Origin: Babylonia areolata
Lineage: Eukaryota; Mollusca; Gastropoda; Neogastropoda; Buccinidae
Length of the DNA: 64,000 nt
Assembly (NCBI RefSeq): GCF_041734735.1
Contig: NC_134876.1
Span: 98,306,168-98,370,167, forward strand
Direction: 5' to 3'
In this document: piece by piece, positions 57,234 to 64,000 of the stretch
How positions within the stretch are numbered: position 1 is the first letter of the stretch
Layout of the letters: the number at the start of each line of letters is the position of its first letter
Translations under genes and position numbers: made by a program
Notes under the pieces: generated by a model
Database searches by the model: none
What the model saw: only the letters and a program-made list of their open reading frames with translations
What the model was told of the DNA's origin: nothing

Positions 57234-60141
57234 ATGTGCATGCCAGCATACATGTGTGAGTACATGTGTCCACAGGCAGTGTGTAAGACACACAGAGTGG
57301 CAGAGTATCAATAGCAGTATCAGTAGCTCAAGGAGGCGCCACTGCGTTTGGACAAACCCACATACGCTACACCATATCTGCTTAGCAGAAGCCTGACCAG
57401 CAGCGTTACCCAATGCGCTTAGTCAGGCCTTGAGAAAGAAAAAATAATAAGAAGAAGAAGAAATACGAATAAAATAAAAAGACAGAAATGATGATAAATA
57501 AGCAAATAAACAAATAAATGTAAAACATGCAGACACACATACACATACATACGAACACACACACATGCATAACAGATATGCAACAAACATGCAGTTTCAC
57601 AGATAGGAAAGCACAAATACACATAAACGTACACGTTTGTGGCAGAAAGACTGTATACATAAACATTTTTCAAATGTTATCAATGCAGCAAAATAGCAGG
57701 CTTGCTGAATTCAAAAACAAATAAATAATTGAATACATAAAATTCTGAAGAAAAAAAACAAAAAAACAAAAAAAAAACCCTGAAGAAACCAGAAAATGTT
57801 TAACAAGGAAACAGACAGAGGAAATCATCAACACAGAAATGAATGTGTGAATAAGACAGACAGACAGACAGACAGACAGATGAAAAGACACAGGGCACAT
57901 GTCGAGTTCCAACACTGATATACTTACAATTGGCGACCAGCCAGATGAACTTTGGTGCACCTATCAAAAATGAACGCAATCAAAATTCAATACACTGTCT
58001 TCGCTGTTCACAACATGAATGTAAACATCCCGAAACATACTGCCATGTATTTTCTTTTTTCAATGTGTTCACCCTTTGTGTGTGGTGGGACTGGGGGCTG
58101 TAATATGACACGTAGGAATGTGCGTGCATGCGTGTGTGTGCATATGTGTGTATGTGTTTGAGTGTGTATGTGTATGTGTGTGTGTGTTTGAGTGTGTGTG
58201 TATGTGTGTTTGAGTGTGAGTGTAAGTATGTGTGTGTGTGTGTGTGGAAGGGGATGTGTTTGGGGGGAGGGAGGGTGCGTGTGTCTTTCTTATGTTATCT
58301 TATTTTATGTTATTTCATGTTATTTTTATTTATTGACTCACTTGTGAACAAAGTGAGTCTATGTTTTAACCCGGTGTTCGGTTGTCTCTGTGTGTGTGTG
58401 TGTGTGTGTGTGTCTTGTGTCCGTGGTAAACTTTAACATTGACATTTTCTCTGCAAATACTTTCTCAGTTGACACCAAATTAGGCATAAAAATAGGAAAA
58501 AATTAGTTCTTTCCAGTCATCTTGTTTAAAACAATACTGCACCTCTGGGATGGGCACACAAAAAATAATAATGAAACCTAATTATATGCAAACTGCATTT
58601 ACTGTTATATTTATATTTTTTGTATTCTCTAAACTTGGCACTTTGATCTGATATTCTGACCCAACAACAAGAGCAGTCATCATTATCATTTTTTGTTCAA
58701 ACAGGAACTTCTTTTGCTAAGCATGGAAGTTTTATTTATTTTGTAAACGTTTTAGTGCAGATAGTAAAAAAGGGAAATTACTCTGTAATTAATGCTAGGG
58801 GACTTAATTTGCTTTAAACTGATCTTTCTCATCTTAAACATTACATTTTGAAATTATACTCAATACATAAAAAGCTTGTGTGTTTTACTCTCAGTCACAA
58901 GTGAGTCTTGAAGGCCTCGCCTCTCTTGTTTATTCATTTGTTTATCTATTTTCCCCTCAGGACTTGAGTGCGTTGAGTTACGCTGCTGGTAAGGCATCTG
59001 CTTGTAAGATGTGGAGCAGCTCATAGTCACAGTGATGCCTCCTGGAGCAACTGAACTGAACTGTTCACTGCATTCTGTCACAACTGGTTCACCCTCTTTG
59101 TGTAGCTTTACATCAACAGCATTGAAAACAGTTATTGATTGAATGTAACACCTCAATCAAAATAGGTATAATGTGTTATTTTTCTGAATATTACTAGTGC
59201 TGTGAATAAACTTTTTTTGATAACAAATTCTTATTTTATGTTTTCATTTAACAAGAATAAATACTGTAAACCACTTATAGCTAGCTATCAGAGGTCAAAG
59301 GTTGGGGGATGAGGGGGGAGAACAAATTATCTCCCCTGACACAATGATAATTGGATTTTTAGTTTCAAAATGTATGGGATTTTGTCTGTGGCGTTTGGAC
59401 ACTTTTTTTCACAGAAATTCTGAGGAAGAAAACCAAGGCCAGGAAAACAATAACTGCCTGATCCCAGATTTGCTGCGTAAACTGGAAAAAAAAGTTCACA
59501 CCATTCTGTGAGTCACGTAAGGGGAAAAGGAGATTTTCCCATGTCTAGGTGTTCGGGGCAGCCAGTCTGGGTCAGCTGTGAAATGTGCCATCAAATTTCC
59601 CATGCACTTCTACAGCTGTAATGTCAACGACACACAGACACACACCTGTCCACACACACACACATACACACAGACACACACCTGTTCACACACACACAGA
59701 CACACACCTGTCCACACACACACATACACACACCTGTCCACACACACACACATACACACAGACACACACCTGTCCACACACACACATACACACACCTGTC
59801 CACACACACACACATACACACAGACACACACCTGTCCACACACACACATACACACAGACACACACCTGTCCACACACACACACACATACACACAGACACA
59901 CACCTGTCCACACACACACATACCACAGACACACACCTGTCCACACACTCACACAGACAGACACAGAAACACTGGCACACACACACAGAAACACAGACAC
60001 AGACACATAGACACACATGCACACACACACATGCACACACACAAGCACACACACACACACACACACACACACCTGTTCTCCAGCCACCCCCATGATGGTG
60101 GGTATGGACGGCCCACAAATGTCCACATCCAGTACTGCCAC
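38593..60141 (-). CDS. NUBP1: NUBP1, cytosolic Fe-S cluster assembly ATPase (partial gene, 8 coding exons, introns included)
   Basis: NUBP1 (Nbp35) is a P-loop ATPase that, with NUBP2, forms the scaffold on which [4Fe-4S] clusters are built for cytosolic and nuclear proteins. The exons here give about 239 codons: switch region [40 protein letters not shown], the Walker B-type [19 protein letters not shown], the cluster-binding CPKC motif, [11 protein letters not shown] and a C-terminal tail ending in TGA. Phases agree across all eight exons. The human protein is 320 residues; the missing 80 or so, including the N-terminal cysteines and GKGGVGKS loop, should lie right of 64000, and I found no trace of them at 60142-64000. 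DLG5 lies 9.3 kb downstream on the same strand, probably as an unrelated neighbour. Confidence 0.95.
38810..38910 (-). mobile_element. LINE tail fragment
   Basis: Complement of CTTGTGCAGAGACAAGTCAA, AGCACTTTCACACCAGTC. The same tail is at 48630-48690. Confidence 0.55.
39051..40255. repeat. 33-36-bp minisatellite in NUBP1 intron g-h
   Basis: About 34 units of TTTGTCATGAATGTACATAA, CTTTCTTCTTTCCCCC with a variable C run. On the minus strand one frame stays open for 237 codons as repeated [11 protein letters not shown], a by-product of unit lengths divisible by three. Confidence 0.95.
40256..41140. other. NUBP1 intron g-h, right part
   Basis: AT-rich with a GTTGTT run and CT and T runs. No exon. 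Confidence 0.5.
41141..41500 (-). mobile_element. SINE-A, full length
   Basis: Minus-strand copy: head at the right end (complement CGGCTATTGCGCCCGTC, box B complement GATTCGAACCC), tail CTTCTTCTTCTGCGTTCACT at the left. It ends about 70 bases from the donor of exon g. Confidence 0.85.
41570..41653 (-). CDS. NUBP1: NUBP1 exon g
   Basis: Encodes (G)[18 protein letters not shown] and TQAFKEIID, then one base of the next codon. PDSPAT matches the human protein. The acceptor is TTTTTCAG and the donor GTGAGT. Reading through the donor would give only five more residues, so a further exon is needed. Confidence 0.93.
41733..42116 (-). mobile_element. SINE-A with 13-base target-site duplication
   Basis: Same family and strand as 41141-41500. 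TGCTTATGCTGAC occurs at 41720-41732 and 42117-42129, a perfect target-site duplication. A short inner duplication (CGTGGGCTTCAACTCCCACG) marks this copy. It lies in NUBP1 intron f-g, 80 bases from exon g. Confidence 0.92.
42368..42515. repeat. 24-bp minisatellite
   Basis: Six units of AGACAGACTAAGTGACAGAC, ACAG in NUBP1 intron f-g. Confidence 0.9.
42516..43510. other. NUBP1 intron f-g, right part
   Basis: Two related stretches, near 43055-43110 and 43345-43400 (GTGATCAAGGAAGGGTGTG versus GTGATAAGTGAAGGGTGTG), with a CA-rich run between them. No exon. Confidence 0.45.
43511..43613 (-). CDS. NUBP1: NUBP1 exon f
   Basis: Encodes [34 protein letters not shown] and one more base. IFP.TTGG and FLGRLPLDP are conserved. 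The acceptor is TGATTGCAG and the donor GTCAGC. It runs from phase 0 to phase 1. Confidence 0.95.
43614..45323. other. NUBP1 intron e-f
   Basis: AT-rich. TTTCTGCAATCAG occurs at the exon f acceptor (43611) and again at 43772, so the acceptor region may have one local copy. A (CA)n run lies at 45287-45304. Open stretches here are unsupported. Confidence 0.45.
45324..45434 (-). CDS. NUBP1: NUBP1 exon e: CPxC cluster-binding motif
   Basis: Exactly 37 codons, [32 protein letters not shown] and CPKCK. The two Cys of CPKC should bind the bridging [4Fe-4S] cluster. The Val in ENMSVF stands where the family normally has Gly (ENMSGF). The acceptor is TGCTGTTTCAG and the donor GTAAGT, both strong. Confidence 0.96.
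45597..45645. repeat. (GT)n microsatellite
   Basis: Pure GT run upstream of NUBP1 exon e. Confidence 0.9.
45646..46562. other. NUBP1 intron d-e, middle part
   Basis: Nothing recognised. Open stretches such as 46115-46417 have no features. Confidence 0.45.
46563..47160 (+). mobile_element. Element N, longest copy with an open stretch
   Basis: Matches 17281-17545 over about 270 bases. It then continues with an open frame from an ATG near 46880 ([18 protein letters not shown]) that may be the start of an element-coded protein or a chance frame. No domain is recognised. It lies in the NUBP1 intron between exons d and e. Confidence 0.55.
47161..47734. other. NUBP1 intron d-e, left part
   Basis: A T-rich run at 47278-47303 and a short GT run at 47547-47567. 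No element or exon recognised. Confidence 0.45.
47735..47889 (-). CDS. NUBP1: NUBP1 exon d: Walker B region
   Basis: Encodes (G)[36 protein letters not shown] and [25 protein letters not shown] is the nucleotide-binding motif of the family. The acceptor is GTGTGTTGCAG and the donor CAG-GTGTGT. The acceptor with 12-13 exon bases forms the unit of the arrays at 47890-48155 and 52134-54668. Confidence 0.96.
47890..48155 (-). repeat. 36-44-bp minisatellite repeating the exon d acceptor
   Basis: About six units directly upstream of exon d. On the coding strand each has GGTGTGTTGTAG or -GCAG followed by GACTGATCAAGC, the exon d acceptor and its first 12 bases. Confidence 0.95.
48158..48590 (+). 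mobile_element. SINE-B copy, duplicated with the neighbouring array
   Basis: GTTGGCCAAGAGGTAACACG, TCTGCCTAGGAAGCGAGAG through CACAGAAAAATCTGTTGTG and a TACAATGCAA tail. Nearly the same sequence is at 54672-55073, with the same junction CCCACACAAGTA to the array. Confidence 0.9.
48598..49364 (-). mobile_element. LINE 3' part with reverse-transcriptase motifs
   Basis: The minus strand reads [32 protein letters not shown] and YADNTQL, where the catalytic FADD is changed (YADN), so it is dead. After a break: [37 protein letters not shown] and a tail with ATAATAATA. At least two breaks. Confidence 0.85.
49597..49925 (+). mobile_element. tRNA-headed SINE, separate family
   Basis: Head GAAGAGGTTAGCGTCACTTA with box B-like AAGTTCAAATCCC, followed by a body with GCTCGTGTCTGGCTCCTGCC. 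Only one copy in the window, so its ends are estimates. Confidence 0.5.
50020..50190 (+). mobile_element. SINE-B/D fragment
   Basis: CAGTCCCCTGTGCAGCTTGC, AAGCAACAAGAGGGCTGTG and AGAATTATGTAGAAAAACTC match the SINE-B middle. A CA run precedes it at 49969-49989. Confidence 0.55.
50222..50312 (-). CDS. NUBP1: NUBP1 exon c
   Basis: Encodes [15 protein letters not shown] and [15 protein letters not shown], with one extra base (phase 1). SVGFLL and DAVIWRGP are hallmark segments of the family. The acceptor is GTCTGCCAG and the donor GTGAGC. Diverged copies of the acceptor and first exon bases occur at 50395-50410 and 51180-51198. Confidence 0.95.
50340..51205 (-). repeat. 29-36-bp minisatellite flanked by copies of the exon c acceptor
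   Basis: About 22 units of ATAACCAACAGAAAATCACA, AAGCATGAC (50440-51139). On both sides lies a related block (50351-50409 and 51139-51198) with ATGACAGTG.TTATTTCAT and then TTGTCCAT.ACACACTGG. The latter is the complement of a diverged exon c acceptor and start (CCAG-TGTGTGATGGACAA versus CCAG-TATGTGACGGACAA). Confidence 0.85.
51283..51317. repeat. (CA)n microsatellite
   Basis: Pure CA run in NUBP1 intron b-c. Confidence 0.9.
51440..51853 (-). mobile_element. SINE-B, complete
   Basis: Best copy in the window. The plus strand reads from CACAACAGATTTCTCTGTGT through CAGACCACCACTCAAGGTCT to GTTACCTCTAGGCCATCACT. On the minus strand the last part is the tRNA-like head. Confidence 0.88.
52134..54668 (-). 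repeat. Large 36-44-bp minisatellite, a copy of the exon d acceptor array
   Basis: About 58 units of the type seen at 47890-48155, each with the complement of GGTGTGTTGCAG-GACTGATCAAG. It lies in the intron before exon c, far from exon d. A four-unit higher-order repeat of 176 bp is seen at 54272-54560. Confidence 0.96.
54672..55073 (+). mobile_element. SINE-B, duplicate of the copy at 48158
   Basis: Matches 48158-48590 along its length with few changes, including shared private details such as TTTGAATCCTATAG and GGGTTGCTCTGGCAAATTC. Confidence 0.9.
55290..56032. repeat. About 56-bp minisatellite
   Basis: Thirteen units of GGGGCTGGAATGGGGGTGAA, GGGATGAATTTGTTGCTTAC, TGTCCAGCCCACTGT in NUBP1 intron b-c. 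On the coding strand each unit has GGACAGTAAGCAAC, a donor-like word. Confidence 0.95.
56033..56639. other. NUBP1 intron b-c, unassigned part
   Basis: A-rich DNA. No element, exon or strong motif. Confidence 0.5.
56640..56940 (-). mobile_element. SINE-B copy, degenerate
   Basis: CACAACAGATTTATCTGCAT, CAGTGCAGCACCACC and CCAGGGACAACCATTTTATT follow the SINE-B order; an A/T-rich insert breaks the middle. Confidence 0.55.
57180..57234. repeat. (GT)n microsatellite
   Basis: Pure GT run in NUBP1 intron b-c. Confidence 0.9.
57322..57437 (-). mobile_element. SINE-C tail fragment
   Basis: CTCAAGGAGGCGCCACTGCG, CGCTACACCATATCTGCTTA and GCGCTTAGTCAGGCCTTGAG match the reversed SINE-C tail well. Confidence 0.75.
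57438..57927. other. NUBP1 intron b-c, part next to exon b
   Basis: A-rich, with ACACACAT and GACAGACAGACA runs. No exon besides exon b. Confidence 0.5.
57928..57960 (-). CDS. NUBP1: NUBP1 exon b: 33-base microexon
   Basis: Eleven residues, [11 protein letters not shown], in phase 0, matching the VHQSGSGWSPV of vertebrate NUBP1. The acceptor TTTTGATAG has a poor pyrimidine tract; the donor GTAAGT is ideal. It lies alone between introns of 2.1 and 7.6 kb. Confidence 0.93.
58130..58250. repeat. GT-rich tract
   Basis: Impure GTGTATGTGT repeat in NUBP1 intron a-b. Confidence 0.85.
58334..58931 (+). mobile_element. Element M (MITE-like), copy 2
   Basis: Starts GACTCACTTGTGAACAAAGT, GAGTC (itself a small palindrome), carries a (GT)n run, and ends CACAAGTGAGTCTTGAAGGC. 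It matches 10399-10895 in reverse. Confidence 0.78.
58960..59075 (+). mobile_element. SINE-C tail fragment
   Basis: GTTACGCTGCTGGTAAGGCA, TCTGCTTGTAAGATGTGG and GTGATGCCTCCTGGAGCAAC are the SINE-C tail in plus orientation. Confidence 0.6.
59076..59630. other. NUBP1 intron a-b, unassigned part
   Basis: No exon or element recognised. A 69-codon open stretch at 59302 has no support. Confidence 0.45.
59635..60072 (-). repeat. CA-rich minisatellite repeating the exon a donor
   Basis: About ten copies of CACACCTGTCCACACACAC within CA-rich DNA, starting at the donor. On the coding strand they are GGACAG-GTGTG, compared with GAACAG-GTGTG at the true exon end. Confidence 0.88.
60073..60141 (-). CDS. 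NUBP1: NUBP1 exon a: switch region
   Basis: Encodes 23 residues, [18 protein letters not shown] and [13 protein letters not shown] is the conserved segment after the P-loop in Mrp/Nbp35 ATPases. The acceptor is GTGTGTGCAG and the donor CAG-GTGTGT. The donor motif is repeated about ten times downstream in the array at 59635-60072. Confidence 0.95.
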
Positions 60142-60212
60142 CTGCACACACACAGGTAAAAAAATCCACCAAACTGTGACAGATTCAGGTTAAAGGTCCC
60201 ATGGCCATCACC

Positions 60213-61190
60213 ATGATTTGCTCTCAGATCTAGATAACGCATAATACACACATGTATGCTTTCACTCCTCAACCTGTCTTGAAAAATACAGGGAAATCTC
60301 CATGACAGACTCAAGACATGTTACAGAAACTGATGGGCTGTGAAGATGCCAGTCATGAAGGTAACACAGGCATGTTCTTCGTGATAAAATCTTGATTTGG
60401 TGGATACCAAACGGGCGCAATAGCCGAGTGGTTAAAGCATTGGACTTTCAATCTGAGGGTCCCGGATTTGAATCTTCGTGGCGCCTGGTGGGTGAAGGGT
60501 GGAGATTTTTCCAATCTCTCAGGTCAACATATGTGCAGACCAGCCAGTGCCTGAACCCCCTTCATGTGTATACGCACACAGAAGATCAAATATGCACGTT
60601 AAAGATCCTGTAATCCATATCAGCGTTCGGTGGGTTATGGAAACAAGAACATACCCAGCATGCACAAACCCCGAAAACAGAGTATGGCTGCCTACATGGT
60701 GGGGTAAATAAACAAAACGGTCATACACGTGAAATGTTAAATGTTACATGTCTGTGTGTGTGTGTGTAGGTGTGTGTGCCTGAAATCTGATTGAATGACA
60801 CAGGAAACGAATGATGAGTGCCCAATGGCAGCCGTCAGTCGGCTCTACCCAGGTAGGCAGCCTGTTGTGTAAAATGACTCCGTGTTTGTAAAGCGCTTAA
60901 AGCTTGGTCTCCAACCAAGGATAGGTGCTATATAAGTATCCATATCAATCAGTCAGTCAATGAATACCACATGTTCTGCTCTGAGATAATACATTTAGGC
61001 TTTTCACTCCTCAATCTGTCTTGATGTGCCCAACACCAGTTATGCTGCTGGATCCAAATCAGAAGTAATTCATCAGTGCATGTACGATTCCAGTCCTCAA
61101 TCTGCCTTGATTTAATCAAAACCACACGTTTTGCTCTCATATCAAAATAATGGATAACACATACAACTTAAAAGATTTCACTCCTGTGCA
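60213..61190. repeat. Three local copies of a roughly 90-bp repeat
   Basis: TTTCACTCCTCAA.CTGTCTTGA with TTTGCTCTCA/CTGCTCTGAGAT nearby occurs at 60213-60290, 60958-61040 and 61085-61190. The SINE at 60411 lies between the first and second. Confidence 0.6.
60411..60952 (+). mobile_element. SINE-A/D, long form
   Basis: Head GGGCGCAATAGCCGAGTGG as in SINE-A. After GGTCATACACGTGAAATG it continues into a different tail with a GT run, GGCAGCCGTCAGTCGGCTCT and GGTGCTATATAAGTATCC. So the head and body occur with two different tails in this window. Confidence 0.75.
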
Positions 61191-61267
61191 GAACTAGGGC
61201 AGCAAACCACATCAGAAAGCACAGTCAGTCAGTCATCAAGACATGTTTCATGTGGAGGTTCAGCCCT

Positions 61268-61805
61268 GCCAGGTCTGTAACGGAGGACAATACTCAGCTT
61301 CCCCTCATTTCAAAATGTGTTGTGCCATGGCTGTTTCTAAGGACAACATCAAGGTTTCCCCTCATTTCAAAATGTGTTGTGCCATGGCTGTTTCTAAGGA
61401 CAATGTCAAGGTTTCCCCTCATTTGAAAAAGTGTTGTTTCAGGGCTGTTACTGAGGACAATGTCACGGTTTCCCCTCATTTCAAAATGTGTAGTGCCATG
61501 GCTGTTTCTGAGGACAATGTCAAGGTTTCCCCTCATTTCACAATGTGTCGTTTCAGGGCTGTTACTGAGGACAATGTCAAGGTTTCCCCTCATTTCAAAA
61601 TGTGTCGTTTCAGGGCTGTTACTGAGGACAATGTCAAGGTTTCCCCTCCTTTGAAAAAGTGTTGTTTCAGGGCTGTTACTGAGGACAATGTCAAGGTTTC
61701 CCCTCCTTTGAAAAAGTGTTGTTTCAGGGCTGTTACTGAGGACAATGTCAAGGTTTCCGCTCCTTTGAAAAAGTGCTGTTTCAGGGCTGTTACTGAGGGC
61801 AACTG
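61268..61805. repeat. 57-bp minisatellite
   Basis: About nine units of GGTTTCCCCTCATTTCAAAA, TGTGTTGTGCCATGGCTGTT, TCTGAGGACAATGTCAA. Because 57 is divisible by three, both strands have a long open frame (187 and 197 codons). One further unit at 62196-62235 lies beyond a SINE. Confidence 0.95.
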
Positions 61806-62195
61806 AGGAGGAAGGTGGCAGAATGGGTAAGACACTCATCTCCAAATACAGAGTTTGTGAGGGTCTGGGTTCAAACCCCACTCTCACCCTCTCCCAAGTC
61901 TGAACTGGAAAATCAAACTGGGCATCCAGTCATTTAGATGAGACAATAAACCGAGGTCCCATGTGCAGCAAGCAATTTGAGCACTAAAAAAGAACCCACG
62001 GCAACAAGAGTGTTGTCCTCTGGCAAAATTCTGTAGAAGAAATCCACTCCGATAGGTGCATAAATATAAATGCATGCACTCAAGGCCTGACTTTGCATGT
62101 AGGGTCAAGCAGCTGGTCAGGCATCTTCCTAGCAGATGTGGTGTAGCGTATACTGGTTTGTCAAAATGCAGTGACGCCTCCTTGAGAAACTGAAA
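61806..62195 (+). mobile_element. SINE-C, complete, inserted in the 57-bp array
   Basis: Head GGAGGAAGGTGGCAGAATGG with box B-like GGGTTCAAACCCC, middle GAGACAATAAACCGAGGTCC as in SINE-B, tail GGTCAGGCATCTTCCTAGCA and GACGCCTCCTTGAGAAACTG. This copy shows the full structure of the family. Confidence 0.82.
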
Positions 62196-62239
62196 CTGAC
62201 GACAATGTCAAGCTTTCCCCTCATTTCAAAGTGTGACAC

Positions 62240-62564
62240 ACTATAGTGAGCTCATCCTTTCTTTCTGCTGTGATCACTACATTCCTGTGGGGCCCTGACA
62301 CTGTCCTCTGCTACAGTCCTGGCACAAATACAGTGCTGCTTGATACTGAGAAAGAAAGTTCGTTCGTTTATTTACTTATAGTCTGTTCATCTAAGATGAT
62401 GATATTAGACTGAAAATAAATGATATTATTATTATTATTTGGATTATTATCATTCCTATCATAATGATGATTGTTAGTATTAATTAGAAATTGACATTTC
62501 TGTATATTCGAATGAAAAGTGGGGTGGTTGAGGGGGGGGCAAGGGGGAGGGGACTAAGAAAGGA

Positions 62565-62599
<35 letters not shown>

Positions 62600-62950
62600 C
62601 AGAGAGAGACAGACAGACAGAGAGAACAGAATGTGGAAAAGATAGAGTACAAAATCTAAAATGGAGAGGGTGAGAAAGAAAGAAAGAGATAAATATGCTG
62701 AAACTATATCTCAGCCTCTTCATATCCCCATGATCACACATAGGGATATGAGTGGTTTTTGTGTGTGTGTGTGTTTGTTTTTTATCATGCAGAGACTATC
62801 TACAATATGAGAACATAAAATAGTTCTGAAGTGTTTTATTGGGAAATAAAATCAAGCAGAGGGAGCAATAATGCAAACATTATCCCTTTACAAGTAAGTA
62901 CTCACTCTCTCTTGAAATAAAAACAAAACACCCTCATACTTTGACGATGC
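62240..62950. other. NUBP1 upstream intron, unassigned part
   Basis: ATT runs (62425-62450) and a GACAGACA/GAGAGA-rich stretch (62560-62625). No exon recognised. Confidence 0.5.
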
Positions 62951-62954
62951 AGTT

Positions 62955-62962
62955 ACAATGTA

Positions 62963-63002
<40 letters not shown>

Positions 63003-63262
63003 CTCACACACGTGTATTTATGTGTAAACATGTGCCCTTGTTTTTCAGTTTCCCTCACCCTCAAGTGTCTTGTTGGATACATTATGACTCATCTGCCCTC
63101 AGGCCTTCATTGATTGTTGCTGTGGAAAGGAAGATCAGGCTGGGGTTAAGTCCTTCACTGATTCTCTCACCAGCCCTCTGCTTAGTGTGTCACTGTATGT
63201 GTGTCTGTACATACAAGTGTGTACATGCTTCTGTGTGTGTGTGTGTGTGTGTGTGCACGCGC
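62955..63262. repeat. Two (GT)n microsatellites
   Basis: GT runs at 62968-63000 and 63232-63254; the DNA between is unassigned. Confidence 0.85.
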
Positions 63263-63387
63263 GCGTGTGCATGTGTGCGTGAGTGTGTGCAAGCACTTGC
63301 CCAAGCGAGTGTGTGTGTGCGCAAAGGTCGCATACATATCAGTACAAGTATACGTGTCAGTCTGAGTGCATACATGATAAGCATGTA

Positions 63388-63530
63388 TTACTTTGTGACA
63401 ACAGATTTCTCTGTGTGAAATTCAGGCTGTTCTCCCCAGGGAAAGCCTGTCACCAGAATGCAGTGCCACACCCCCTTCTTCCCCTTTTGGTATGTCTGCA
63501 AATGTATTTGTTTTATGTATGGCTACTCTA
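63388..63530 (-). mobile_element. SINE-B tail fragment
   Basis: GACAACAGATTTCTCTGTGT, GAAATTCAGGCTGTTCTCCC match the SINE-B tail; the tRNA-like head is missing. Confidence 0.65.
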
Positions 63531-63599
63531 AGTTTACATTTGGGCCAACAGCAAAGTGAGAGCTGTATTATCAATGGTTTCTCCAGTCAATGGGAAATC

Positions 63600-63870
63600 A
63601 TTTACAGCTTAGTCTTTTGTGAAGGACTATGACTCTCAAACTAGGAGGAAAAATTGCACTGGCTCTTAGTGCTGCAGCCTTGTGGGCTAGTTGGCCTTTG
63701 GGAACCATCCCAACACCGACTGTCCTAAAACCCTCTTGGCCGAGAGAGTGGGGATGTAACTTGGGCAAGACACTCTCCACTATAATCAAATTCTAGCCCA
63801 AACAGTCGGAACAGCAGTTGCCTCCTCTGCTGCTCTGATGGTCATAGTCGGACACGACTGACTATCATAT
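63600..63870 (+). mobile_element. SINE-E-like copy
   Basis: TTGGGCAAGACACTCTCCAC, TATAATCAAATTCTAGCCC and GATGGTCATAGTCGGACACG resemble the SINE-E pattern. The head is not clear. Confidence 0.45.
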
Positions 63871-64000
63871 ACTCTGATTCTGGATACACACACAAGAAGT
63901 TTCCACCAGATGGCATGAAACCATCAAAATACACAAGTTCCATTTCTGATTCTAAGTTAGGGGAAGTCTTCTATATTGGTTTCACAGCAACAGTGGGGCT
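63871..64000. other. Right edge, unassigned
   Basis: No trace of the NUBP1 P-loop exon; it must lie further right. Confidence 0.5.

Noticed and set aside
61243-61887. Open frames of 187 (+) and 197 (-) codons
   Set aside because: Both come from the 57-bp array, whose unit is divisible by three. Open frames on both strands at once point to repeat structure, not coding.
1-64000. Retroviral, LTR or Polinton-type elements
   Set aside because: No protease, integrase, capsid, envelope or LTR pairs were recognised; all reverse-transcriptase pieces are of LINE type.
60142-64000. NUBP1 P-loop exon (GKGGVGKS)
   Set aside because: Searched on the minus strand without success; it probably lies beyond the window.

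Overview
The window is eukaryotic nuclear DNA: two intron-rich genes lie in tandem on the minus strand, in a sea of tRNA-derived SINEs, LINE fragments, microsatellites and long minisatellites. The protein matches and the style of the SINEs suggest a mollusc, most likely a caenogastropod snail; this is inference, since no species marker is present.

Gene 1 (29289 down to 23, minus) is DLG5, the scaffold protein with an N-terminal CARD-like domain, a long coiled coil and PDZ domains. Fifteen coding exons could be placed from sequence, splice sites and codon phase. They join without a phase error into about 950 codons: start codon, CARD-like domain, coiled coil, PDZ1, PDZ2 and a Ser/Asn-rich linker. 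The remaining PDZ, SH3 and guanylate-kinase-like parts lie beyond the left edge.

Gene 2 (60141 down to 38593, minus) is NUBP1 (Nbp35/Mrp family P-loop ATPase of cytosolic Fe-S assembly). Eight exons give about 239 codons, from the switch region to the stop codon. The exons with the start and the P-loop lie beyond the right edge.

Between the genes is a spacer of about 9.3 kb (29290-38592) holding four LINE fragments. The introns hold most of the SINEs and nearly all of the tandem arrays. The two genes have no evident functional link.

The most striking pattern is that tandem arrays sit against exon edges and repeat the splice junction itself. The DLG5 acceptors at 3436 and 7607, the DLG5 donors at 14346 and 16350, the NUBP1 acceptors at 47889 and 50312, and the NUBP1 donor at 60073 all have neighbouring repeats that copy the splice site, usually with some exon bases. 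One such array (at 47889) was duplicated with its flanking SINE about 6.5 kb upstream and grew there to nearly 60 units. I know of no name for this pattern; I treat it as the main lead.
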